Positions 11,770 to 21,900 of a stretch of DNA of 48,700 nt are shown here, one piece after another; position 1 is the first letter of the stretch; each line of letters starts with the position of its first letter. The notes beneath the pieces are model-generated. The model was not told the DNA's origin and made no database searches. It worked only from the letters and a program-made list of their open reading frames with translations. The DNA comes from Parasitella parasitica (taxonomy: Eukaryota; Mucoromycota; Mucoromycetes; Mucorales; Mucoraceae): the NCBI GenBank assembly GCA_025201805.1, contig MU619412.1, positions 1 to 48,700 of the forward strand, in the 5' to 3' direction. Position numbers and translations under genes: made by a program.

Positions 11770-12783
11770 ATGCTGGAACAAGATAGCTATGCCTGGCTAA
11801 CTTTTAGTCTCTTGTTTGGTTTACTATCACTTTTATTATTCGTTCAATCTATTCATCATTGTCATATTTTACCATTTGCTATTTATGCACTATTCGTCAT
11901 GCTAGGTCATTTTTACATTGCGATCACACCTTATTTTTCACAATCAAATATACCATGGAAGGATCAAGAACCCATCATTACCCAATTACCAGCTATTTCC
12001 ATACTTGCATTTGCAGGTATTGTTGATTGGCAAGTCGTTTACGTCAGATTCATCAATACAGCCTCTAAAAACTATAGAAGATGGGGCAGTTTGCATCCAG
12101 TCAACATGATCGACGAAAAATCAGATGAAGACTCAATGAGTGATGCATCTACTGTGATCTTACAACATTCAACGGAATACTATCACACCAATTACATCGA
12201 AGTTATCACCTCCAACGCACCTACACCATTTCTATTAAGCACATTGACGATTTGGATCTATATCTCGGTTATTATCATCTACGGAATAACTACATTGATT
12301 TTTGTAGTATGCAAAACCATGGTGACTGATGCTCAAATGTCAGCCCTGATCTCAGCCATCTGTACAACTGTTATGGCAAGCTTCACATTGTTTAACGCTG
12401 TTGCAGTTATGTACACTGGAAGTAAATGCCACTCAAAAGAAATTGCGTGGATAATGGGACAAAGTAGACAAGATGCCATCATTCTCTTTTTAATGCCTCT
12501 GTTATTTATGGTAGCCATGATAAGTGCAACCGTTATTTCTTGGGCCGCTTATAAACAAACCGCCAATCCTACAGAAAAGCCATTTGCCAACATAATTAAC
12601 ATTGGCGATCAAGATGTCACAACCTGGATCATTCTCAAGTCATTTATTGTGTATTTACCCCTGATCATTTTACTTGTTTGCTGCACACTCAAGCGTAAAA
12701 AGTCAAAGTTAGCAGTGGATGAGCAGCAAAAAGTTGCCGCAAATCAATCATCATCGTTAATAAATAAACCATATGTAAAATAG
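11770..12783 (+). CDS. Seven-span membrane protein of unknown function
   Basis: Intronless, 337 residues from MLEQDSYAWLTFSLLFGLLS. An in-frame ATG at 11698 would put a poly-Phe run from the T32 tract at the N-terminus, which is unlikely to be coding. Seven hydrophobic segments are visible at about 9-27, 33-55, 72-92, 154-180, 191-214, 236-260 and 285-306. A long hydrophilic acidic loop (DEKSDEDSMSD) lies between spans 3 and 4, and there is a basic tail (LKRKKSKL). Seven spans with a cytosolic-type C-terminus fit a GPCR-like topology, but I see no diagnostic receptor motif, so function is open. It lies 94 bp upstream of the tRNase Z start on the same strand. Confidence 0.85.
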   Translation: MLEQDSYAWLTFSLLFGLLSLLLFVQSIHHCHILPFAIYALFVMLGHFYIAITPYFSQSNIPWKDQEPIITQLPAISILAFAGIVDWQVVYVRFINTASKNYRRWGSLHPVNMIDEKSDEDSMSDASTVILQHSTEYYHTNYIEVITSNAPTPFLLSTLTIWIYISVIIIYGITTLIFVVCKTMVTDAQMSALISAICTTVMASFTLFNAVAVMYTGSKCHSKEIAWIMGQSRQDAIILFLMPLLFMVAMISATVISWAAYKQTANPTEKPFANIINIGDQDVTTWIILKSFIVYLPLIILLVCCTLKRKKSKLAVDEQQKVAANQSSSLINKPYVK

Positions 12784-12877
12784 AATATACACTGAATACT
12801 TGTGTCCCAAGATCGTATACTGAAGAGAAAACGTGAGTTTTAATAATTTTTCATCATTCTCTTTTTTTCTTTTGACC

Positions 12878-14035
12878 ATGGTGGCGCCTATGGAGATAAC
12901 TTTTTTGGGTACTGGCAGTGCTCAGCCAAGTGCAACAAGAAATCATCAAGCCATTGCATTGTGTGTGGACGGCGATATTTGGTTATTTGATTGTGGAGAA
13001 GCAACACAGCATCAGCTCCAGAAGAGTAAACTTAAAATGGGTAAAATTACCCGCATATTTATCACACACATGCATGGCGACCATTGCTTTGGTGTAGCGC
13101 CTCTTCTATGTAGTATGACAGACAACTTGAATCCTGCAAACAGCACAACCACAAAAGATCAAAAGCAGACTCCCGTTGACATTTACGGCCCTACACCCAT
13201 TCGTTCTTGGTTAAGGACAACGCTCAAATCAACTTATTCTAATTTAGGAAGACCTTACCGAGTGCATGAGCTTTTGAATGAAAATGACCCTGTAGATCTG
13301 AACGAGAATCTTCACAGCAGCGAGTTACCTGGCGAAAATATTCTAATAGACGATAATGCTTTTACGCTTCCTTTATTTGCATCTGCTGAAAAAGGTTACA
13401 GTGTACAAGCTGCGCCAATTGAGCACTCAATCCCGTCCCTTGGCTATGTAATACGTGAGCCAGATTGGCCTGGCAAAGTTAATGCATTGATTCCACAAAT
13501 CAAGAAGAACATGACGGCGCTGAAAAAACAGGGCATCTCAAACCCGATGAGTTTATTAGGACAATTGCAACGCACCAATCGACCTTATACCTTGCCTGAC
13601 GGACAGCAGTTGATTCCACCTCCTCTTCGTCCTGGTCGCCAAGTTGTGATTCTGGGTGATACTAAAGACCCTACTCCTATTCTGTCAATAGCAGATTCTC
13701 CCACCTTATTAGTACATGAAGCCACCAATGCTTTAACACGACTAGATACTCTCAATGTTAAGGAAGAAGCTATTCCCACGTTGGATCAAGTGGAACAACG
13801 AACAAAAGATCACGGACATTCAACACCACAAATGGCAGCTGCGTTTGCTCTTAAAATCAAATGTAAAAAACTGATTTTGACACATTTCAGTGCTCGTTAC
13901 CGTGGAGACGAATCACAAGAGGCATTGGATATAATGGAGGAAATTAGGCAATTAGCTGTTGGTGTGTTCAACCAACGAGATCAAGACGTCTATTGCGCTC
14001 GAGATTTTTGGTCATATGATATCAAGATAGATTGA
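12878..14035 (+). CDS. tRNase Z, short form (ELAC1-like)
   Basis: Metallo-beta-lactamase endonuclease that removes 3' trailers from tRNA precursors. Intronless, 385 residues from MVAPMEITFLGTGSAQP; a second start at MEIT (12890) is also possible. Motifs: GTGSAQPSATRN, phosphodiesterase motif THMHGDHCFG (His64, His66, Asp68, His69), EHSIPSLGYVI, GDTKDP, VHEATN, DHGHSTPQMAAAFA and LTHFSARY, all in the expected order. Its length fits the short form rather than the roughly 800-residue long form. A 50-residue insertion around 95-175 (QKQTPVDIYGPTPIRSWLR and after) corresponds to the usual variable region. Nuclear/cytosolic or mitochondrial location cannot be decided from the N-terminus. Confidence 0.93.
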   Translation: MVAPMEITFLGTGSAQPSATRNHQAIALCVDGDIWLFDCGEATQHQLQKSKLKMGKITRIFITHMHGDHCFGVAPLLCSMTDNLNPANSTTTKDQKQTPVDIYGPTPIRSWLRTTLKSTYSNLGRPYRVHELLNENDPVDLNENLHSSELPGENILIDDNAFTLPLFASAEKGYSVQAAPIEHSIPSLGYVIREPDWPGKVNALIPQIKKNMTALKKQGISNPMSLLGQLQRTNRPYTLPDGQQLIPPPLRPGRQVVILGDTKDPTPILSIADSPTLLVHEATNALTRLDTLNVKEEAIPTLDQVEQRTKDHGHSTPQMAAAFALKIKCKKLILTHFSARYRGDESQEALDIMEEIRQLAVGVFNQRDQDVYCARDFWSYDIKID

Positions 14036-14572
14036 AAAACTGCATTGACTGATGAGTAGTCATTCGTCTTCTGTATTCATCCATTAGTCCGTTGGTCCTT
14101 TAAGTTACATAGAATTTACGATTGCTAATAAACTGATTTCAAGTGTATTTATGAGCTAATCGATTTAAAAGATTTAACTGCCTGATTATATTCAGCATAT
14201 CTTATCGCACACTCCTTCTAATGAAAAGTCACTGCTTGGACAAAAAGTTATTGAGTTGAGAATTAGTTACGACCACAAAGTCAATTGACTTTCAGGTCAA
14301 TGCTGACATCCGCATCACAATAACGCTGTTTAGCAGATCCTTTAAAAATAATTACAAAATAGTAACCATATAAAGGCTTAGATAGTAACATCTACGGATA
14401 TGATATTTATTGTTGGCAATAAGAAGTAAGCTACAGGTTTTAATTGAACCTCTTGCAAGATTCTTGGCTTATTCAAAAATTACATCAAGATCAGACCGTG
14501 GGATGTCGGGAAGACTTCTTGCTCACATCTTCTCTTTATTGTAAAATAGAAAAGGCCTGTTCCTGGAAATGC
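14036..14572. other. Intergenic, no gene seen
   Basis: AT-rich 3' flank of the tRNase Z gene up to the LTR-like repeat. Confidence 0.5.
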
Positions 14573-14787
14573 TGTGATTTAATAATGTTTGACACTTCCT
14601 GTCAAACATCAGATGTTACGTGAATAAACATCGTGATTAGGATATATTTTAGTATAAGTAGAGATCATATCTTATGTCAATAAAAGTCTTCAGTTTTATA
14701 TCTGGTTTTATTCAGACAAAGTCTTATTTGCTTCTTTCATATAACATGTACACAGCATTTCGCTGCGCCCTTTACACTGGCACAACA
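14573..14787 (+). repeat. LTR-like repeat, diverged member of family B
   Basis: Starts TGTGATTTAATAATG and ends CACTGGCACAACA, so it has TG...CA ends and about 215 bp. It matches the layout of family B copies read on their minus strand: the perfect hairpin TGTTTGACA-CTTCC-TGTCAAACA at 14586-14608, TATA-like TAGTATAAGTAGAG near 14652, then TATCTGGTTTTATTCAGACAAAGTC. Flanking pentamers AATGC and AGTAT do not match, so no target-site duplication is left. Confidence 0.65.
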
Positions 14788-15343
14788 AGTATGAATTTTT
14801 AAAAAAAGTTTGGATCACCAAATATTGACAATGTGTGGCTATTACTGATATAACTACTCAAATCTATTCGACTGAGAGCCCTTTCTATGATCTTTGTACA
14901 CTGAGCTATGTTTCTGCTGCTTTTTTTCCCTGCTTTATTTTATTACGTTTATTTACTTTCGTAACGGGCATATACATACTTTTTTTTGGTTATCCATTAA
15001 ATATCAAGCGACGGGTCAAGCATTAGATATAGGTCATATCGTTCGTACGTCATTTTTATCTTTCACGGTTTTTACTATTGAATACGAATATGATGTGCTA
15101 TCACTCTGTAATGTATATCATAAAAAGCTAAAGTACCAGTAATTTTTTATATGCTTTACAGCTACCACCGTACTCCAGCACTTGCTTTGTCTATAGTTAT
15201 GATTAGTCTTACATTACTGTATAAGATCAAGTAAAAGGATGGAGAATTTAATATTAGAGCTTATTATAGCGAAAGATGAGGGGTGTTCTATTTAAATGAT
15301 TGAAGATTAATGTAATATATGTATAAAAATAAGAGTGAGAAAG
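14788..15343. other. Intergenic, no gene seen
   Basis: AT-rich. Two overlapping short frames at 14835-15142 are hydrophobic low-complexity and have no support. Confidence 0.5.
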
Positions 15344-16448
15344 TTATTGTTTGGGATTTTCGTAAGTTAAGACGGTACCAAAGACATAATCCCATAGTTT
15401 TGAAGTGATGCCGAAACCACTGTTGAAATTTTTATAGTGGTGGGCAACATGATATTTCTTTAGTTCTTTGAAATAGATTTCAATTACTTTTGCATGATGC
15501 AGATAGTAATGAATCATATCATAGCAAATATACCCAAAAAACGTACCACCCACAAATGCAAATGCAAATGCAGGATAAAATATGCCATGGGCTATTTTGA
15601 AAACAGGAACACTCAAAACCACAGTTAAAGCTGGCGGCATGACCAATCTTAAGCTATACATCACATAACATTAGGAAAAGAGAAAGAAAATAACGTTAAA
15701 GAAAGACTTACCGGTCCATTGGCATATGATGATGAATACCGTGCAATGTAAAGTGAATCAATAAAAACATGGGGTGATCAGGTAACAAATCATCCAAATG
15801 AAACAAAAATCTATGAAGCACGTATTCAAACAAAGTCCAGAAAAAGATACCGCTGACAAAACCTTGTGATAAAATCTCGATAGAACTACCAGAGCAATGA
15901 AGAGATCTCCACACCTGATAACACACAAAAGGGAGCCATACCATAGGTACCACAAACCAATTGGTTTTAGACAGCATGTCCAATATTGGGTGGTCAAAAT
16001 AAGGTACACAGTAAGGTGTATATCGAGGTCGATGCACTTGTTCCAAATAGAACTCTTTTGAATACGTAGCATTCCATAGTTGTGGGAACAAAGCCTTGCG
16101 AAGATCCAAAAAATGTTCATCGCGTTCAGAGCCAACAGCAGAACTAGTCTTGGCTTTTTGATCCTTTACTTTTAGATTATCTACTGTTGCATCCATTTCG
16201 TCTTTAACAAGATCACCGATGTAATGCTCTGTCAAAAGATCATAAGCAGCATCAGAATGGGTATGATAATTAATATCGTCCAAAACAAATGTAATGTCAG
16301 TGCCAGCATATTCCATCAGTATACCGTCGCCACCAGGGTGGTCTGCCAAGAAACTAGTAATGTCGTATACCTTGTCATTTACTATCACCCAACAAGATTC
16401 TTCAGTGTTGTTCTCTTTGACCTGATACCTTGTTATCTTGGTTGCCAT
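15344..16448 (-). CDS. SCS7: Sphingolipid fatty acid 2-hydroxylase (cytochrome b5 fusion)
   Basis: ER enzyme that 2-hydroxylates the fatty acyl chain of ceramides. Two exons, 16448-15712 and 15653-15344, with a GTAAGT/TAG intron; 348 residues. The N-terminal cytochrome b5 domain has heme ligands in LADHPGGDG (His37) and the HTHSD region (His62 or His64). The hydroxylase domain carries the di-iron His clusters HRFLFHL, HFTLHGIHHHMPMD, HYYLHH and HVAHHYKN, set among hydrophobic segments. MATK was chosen as start (CCATGG context); an in-frame ATG five codons upstream adds MFIVT only. Human FA2H and yeast Scs7 have the same b5-plus-hydroxylase layout. The start lies only 177 bp from the POLE2 stop on the same strand. 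Confidence 0.95.
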
Positions 16449-16625
16449 GGTAACAATAAACAAATAATATAAAAAAGTGAGAAAAAAGAGGAGGAGACCA
16501 GAAGAGTAACAGTTATTTATTTGATACTATAACGAACGGCTATTATTGGTGATACTGTGGCGACGGATTACATTAAATGACCGAAAATAAGCTTTCGTCT
16601 AGGTATTGTAGTATCATGAATTGTC

Positions 16626-18862
16626 TTACAGTCCTCCTGGTAAATTACTATTGAAAACAGATGTTTTAAATCTGACACATTTTCTGGTTTCAGGGGTAAC
16701 TTTTGCCTCACTTACCATTTTTCGGATATACGTGAATGGGGATAGTAAACAGTCCAAGTAAAATCTGAATGAAGGAAGCTTCCTGGGTTTATGCAATGAG
16801 TTCCTTCGTAAGTGATGCCGTAATTTTCGCACTTGTCTGCTATAATTAACTGGGTTTATATATATTAGTGGAACAGTCTACCTTTCAGTGTCATAAACAT
16901 ATAGATATATACTCACAGCGTGTGGTAATGGATATAATCTCAAAGCATTATCAAATGCCCAGGAAATAGGTTTTATAGATAACGGCAGTGGACTCAAATG
17001 ACCCTGATCCACAATGGTATGTACAAACTATCATAACAAATAAGAGAAATGTCTTTTTTTTTTTTTCTTTTCCAGCGTTAAACCACATAATCTTACATGT
17101 CTAATTGGCTCAGGATCTTGTTCTAGATTTGTTGTTAATAAAGTATTTCTCCATAATTTCTGCAACCAATCTTCTCTAAATATAACAATATCCTGTGTGC
17201 AGTATCGAATTCGGCAAGGATTAGTTGTAAATGTCACTTTTCTTGCTTTTTGTCTAACACGATTTACGAAGCTAGGCAAAATGGGTCTTTGCGGTAACGA
17301 CTTTCCTGCCCATGGATCCTTTGGACCAGGAACAAATACCCAGTTTGAATGCGTTGCCAAGTCCGGAAATTCACTGATCAAATCTGCAAGTGCCGAGAAA
17401 TTATCTTTGTATTCATCTGAATCTGATCCTGCATATACAAATGATTTGCTTGAGAAGTTGCCTATCAGGATGAAAGCTAGCGGCACTTGTGAGGTAGAGT
17501 AGCCTTCAAATATGATCCTCAAAGCTGCCATAACGTTGGGCTGGTCCAGGTAAACATCGGATAAGATGACAAACATAATTTCTTCGCTTTTGGTTTCCTC
17601 TATTTTCAGTAGTTTCTATAGGGATTGATTAACATAGCCACCCTAGTCCATGCAGTCAAGGCTTACTTCATCTACAAGTGGCTTTGGCAAGCCCATAAAA
17701 TCGACATGATTGAATAACGCACTATATTAATCGCGTTGGTTAGTGTTGTATAGTATAGCATAATGTGATAACTTTTATGTTACTCGGTCATTTCACGATT
17801 TTCAGCAGGCGGTAAATTGATTTCCTTGACATAAAATCTATGATCTCTATATATTCCCTCCACCAATACAAATGCACCATCTGTGAATAAGCCGTAATCG
17901 TATTCCTACAAAGGCTATGAGTATCAAAGTTGACATGAGGTAAATCCGTCATACTAACAGCCTCGTGAATAATCAGTTCTATGTGAGCGTCCTCGTCCTC
18001 CAAATGCAATTTTCCCTCTTCTACTTGTGTAAGCATACCGAACATGACAAATTCTTCTTCGTCATGACCAATTAAAGCTTTGATAGGTGTAATCTAGTAT
18101 CCATGGTGTTATTACATAGATGCACAGTTACAATGTATGCTATTAGACGATCACTTACCTTGATAATATCGGGATTGGATGAATCAGACATATTTGGAGG
18201 ACAAAAGTTCTCGTTTCTCATTAATCTCTGCTTTACAAGTTTGTATCTTTCACGGAACATGTCTCCCTTTTCATGTGCTTCCGGTAGTAGGCTAGGTTTG
18301 TCTTTGCTCCTAAAAGTAATCAAGCAAAAGTTAGACGTTCTTCACAGTGAACTAAAATGAAGAAAGCCTACTTGTGGAATGATCTTGTGAGTTCATCATA
18401 GACCAGTCTGGGTAAACTGAAAGCACCAACGACATGAAAGTGTTGAGTAACATCTACTTTTTCCATAGGTGCTTCTTCGATAGACATGTCTTGCAAAGAG
18501 TCGTTGATTGCCTCGTCTACTCTTTGAAACGGTGTCAGCGAAGCAGCAATGGCTGCTGAACTCTGCATTGTAGTAATGACTTCTCGAACAGTGGCTTCAT
18601 TCACAATAACAAGCGTTTCCTCTATAATTCAAGACCCATTATTAAATTTTGGACGCTTGATTTACCGTGTTCTACACTACTTGCCGTTGTAACGCTTCTT
18701 GTAAGCCCTGATAATTCTCTCCAATGTGTCTACCAAATCATCATCCCTTTCTAACAGGCTCTCGAGATACTTTGCAGCGTCGGTTTGGACATGCAATCCA
18801 TACTTTTTCGTAAAGATGTTGTATACAGCACGTTTGATTTTATTTTTGGTATTGATTGCCAT
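16626..18862 (-). CDS. DPB2: DNA polymerase epsilon subunit B (DPB2/POLE2)
   Basis: Second subunit of the leading-strand replicase. Ten exons: 18862-18685, 18621-18372, 18309-18159, 18093-17959, 17905-17784, 17721-17667, 17615-17097, 17027-16917, 16849-16716 and 16647-16626; 558 residues. The order matches POLE2: small N-terminal helical domain ([18 protein letters not shown]), FERV-like [31 protein letters not shown]-fold part ([29 protein letters not shown]), then the calcineurin-like domain ([68 protein letters not shown]). The domain is not expected to be catalytic. Intron 1 is best explained as GC-AG. The last 22-nt exon gives NLPGGL, aligning with the human C-terminus. The gene start is 82 bp from the FMP27 stop. 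Confidence 0.95.
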
Positions 18863-18944
18863 AATTTTTATTCATATAGAACAAGAAGGAGGTTTTTTAT
18901 CTTGGAATCATTCGCGTATATAAAAGTAAGTCAGGACGCGTTGA

Positions 18945-21900
18945 TTAGATTTCCGATATGCTTGCATTTCTAGAACGATAGCCTGGGCCAAACAGTATTT
19001 GGCTGTTCTTGGTCAATTCATCAGTAGTGTGGCTTTCATGCTCTGGTTTATACTTTTGCATATAAAAATCCAGTAATTTTTGGTCTACATTATGCGATTC
19101 TTTCTTTTCAATGGTCTGTAATTCGGCGAGTCTCTGTTGCTCCTCTTCTGGATCTACCGAATAAAGTGATTTGACATCATTCTCTATGCCATCATCTTCG
19201 ATATCATCCTGTCCATGTATCGAAACAGGCCGACTAGTAGGAGCGCCATAAGCATCATCATCTCCACTATAAATAAATGAGTTGTTCATTAAATCAACAC
19301 TAGAGTGCAAGCTAGCGGAAGGAGATAGTTTTGATGTCGTGTTTGAAGTTCTCTTTAATGCAACTTGCTTGTCTCTGCTATTTTTCGTCAATAGTTTCTT
19401 TTTAAGCAAGGCTGGACTATGTCTGAGAATGGCTCTTGTCAACTCTATACATGTCGGTCAAAAAACTGTATTATAAACACTTATCATGCCCTTACGTTTT
19501 TGTATCTCTTCTATCATTTCAGCAGCGGACCATGTTTTGTTTCTATATTCGAGTTTAGGTTGTTTGAAAGGGAAGTTGTACAGATTGTAAAACGTGTTCT
19601 GAGATGGTCCCTGGAAACTGATGCAATGTTTAGCAGCAGGAATGCGAACATAGATGAAGGTGCGATTTGTTGACGATCTCTTTTTCATCACTGTCAGTTC
19701 ATCTGCTTTTCCTTTGCGCTTTTTGACAACAGTCTGCTTCACTTTTTTCGCTATTAAATCAAGGTTAGCGAAGCTGCCTTCTCTTTTACCAAACGAGTGA
19801 ACACTCGCATCATTGCTATTTGTTCTTGATATAGTTAAATCGTCCACTGCAGCTTCATCGTCGTAGTCGTCTTCCTCGTCTTCTTCTTCGGATAACATAT
19901 CTTGGTCTTGTAGGTCGTCTTCTGAATGATTGGAACTCTCTGATGCTATTCTCGGGAAGAAATAATCCTTCATAGCAGTGCCAAAAGCAGTGCTTATCTG
20001 TACGTGGAGAGGCATCAAGTTGATCTCGAGATGCTGGATGACAGGTATCCCCCCAACAGGAGGAAGCGTGTCTAGCACACCACTCAACATTTTGTAGCGA
20101 GAGAAATCAGTCTCTGGATCTGCAGATGTGGAAGGATCAATGTAAGCATCCACAACATTGACAAACACTGGGGATTCTGTTGTATTTTTGACGTGAAATT
20201 TATCCACTTCAACCGTGCTCTTGTGCGATCCGTTTGACTTGTCTAATTGAACATACTTTGTATTGATCAATTTCCACTCGCAAAGCGAGCTCTGGTTTTC
20301 ATCGTCCATGGTTGCTTCCCAAATAATCTCGTTGGATGTAAAAATAAACCGTTTGGCACTGTCAGTTTCCTCCAAATGTACGTCTTTCCTAAACGTTCGA
20401 ATAGACCGAATAGCCTCGACTACCATGTACAGCTTCTCTAAACTTTCACTCAGCTTCTTTTTGTTCTTGTTGAATTCACGTAGACCCAGCGGATCAAGAT
20501 ACGGCAATTCGCTCAGGAACCGGCTATGCATACCAAGAAGATACCGCGATCGATTTTGCAAGACACCTACTTGTTTAACAGTTTCAGCCAAATCACTACG
20601 CTCTGCTGCCAACATGACATCCTGGAACTTGTTTAGTTTTGTCTTCTCACGTGGTGATCTATTATTGCCAAGCACCAGATGAATCGCTGTATAGTACAAA
20701 ATATGACTCTGTAGCGAGTTGAGTACGATTTTGACATGCGGAAAATGCAGCTGGATTGTATTTGTGCGATCTTCAAACGGACTCTTGCGAGATGTGCCGT
20801 TGTCCTTGTTAATCTTGATACGAAGATGATTGTACAGATCTAACTGCATGGTACCTGATAACTGTGATGCTATTCTTTGAAAGTTTTCAAAACACTTGAT
20901 ATCTCGATAGTACCACAGCTGCTCTGGTTGTGTCCACGCTGCCCAATGTCGTTCTTGAAATTGGCCATAACAGTTTCGTGCCAGGGAATGATAAGGGTGT
21001 GTCTCATCAATCTTTTTAGCCACCAAAAGTTGAGCATTGTGCAAGCCTGCGATGATACGGCTCTTGACCAGTCGAACATCTTTATCAGCAGCGCCGCCTA
21101 CGCTGGTGTCAATGATACGAAAACCTTTAATATGGATTCTCTCATTAGTTAGCAGTACTAGATGGTCAAGACCCTCTTCACTTTGGCAGATAAACTGCGG
21201 GTTGATCATATCAATCAAATAGCCGCTTTGCATTTCATAGCAATCAGGAACATTCTCGTATTGATAGTCTGGATCATTGACGTTTTCACTACTATCATCC
21301 AAGACATAAATGCCATCGTAAGTGCTGCCTGTTGTGCTGGATGCAGAGTTTATGCTTTTTTTTTGCTGCTTTTTGCCTTTTTCACGTTCATGATAAGCAA
21401 CGAAATTTTTTGGACGTTCGGATAATAGTCTATCGATCAATGCTTGCGTTGTGTTTATATCATCTGAAGAAGGGGATGATGTCGGTGGTGTATTTGCGTT
21501 AGATGCGGATGTGGTTGCTGCATTGGGAGCATCCGGCTTCCATTGCTGCTGCTTTTCTGCCATTAGAACTAGATCGTCCAAGAATTTGAGACATCGTGCG
21601 GAAAGATTGTAGGCTTCAAGCGATCTATCCGTGTAAATTTTCCTTAGGTGGTACACTGAGTCTCTAACAGAACTGTTCCAAATAATTTGTGGATTGTAAA
21701 CAAAGCAACGATCTTTAAACCGGCCCATTAACGCTTCCCATCTGGACAATTCATCTCTGCGGCCTATAGAAGAGGTTGTTGTTTGAGGCGAATCTCGGCC
21801 ACTGCTTGGATCTGACGTGGTCATGTTTAATTCAGTTTCTAGTATCAGTTGAGCAATGTAGTTGTGCAACATGTATCTCTTGACTCTAAGATTGTCCATC

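Noticed and set aside
16648-16715. POLE2 ending at EKW with a stop at 16714-16712
   Set aside because: The stop overlaps a strong GTAAGT donor; splicing to 16647 gives EKCNLPGGL, which matches the family C-terminus better.
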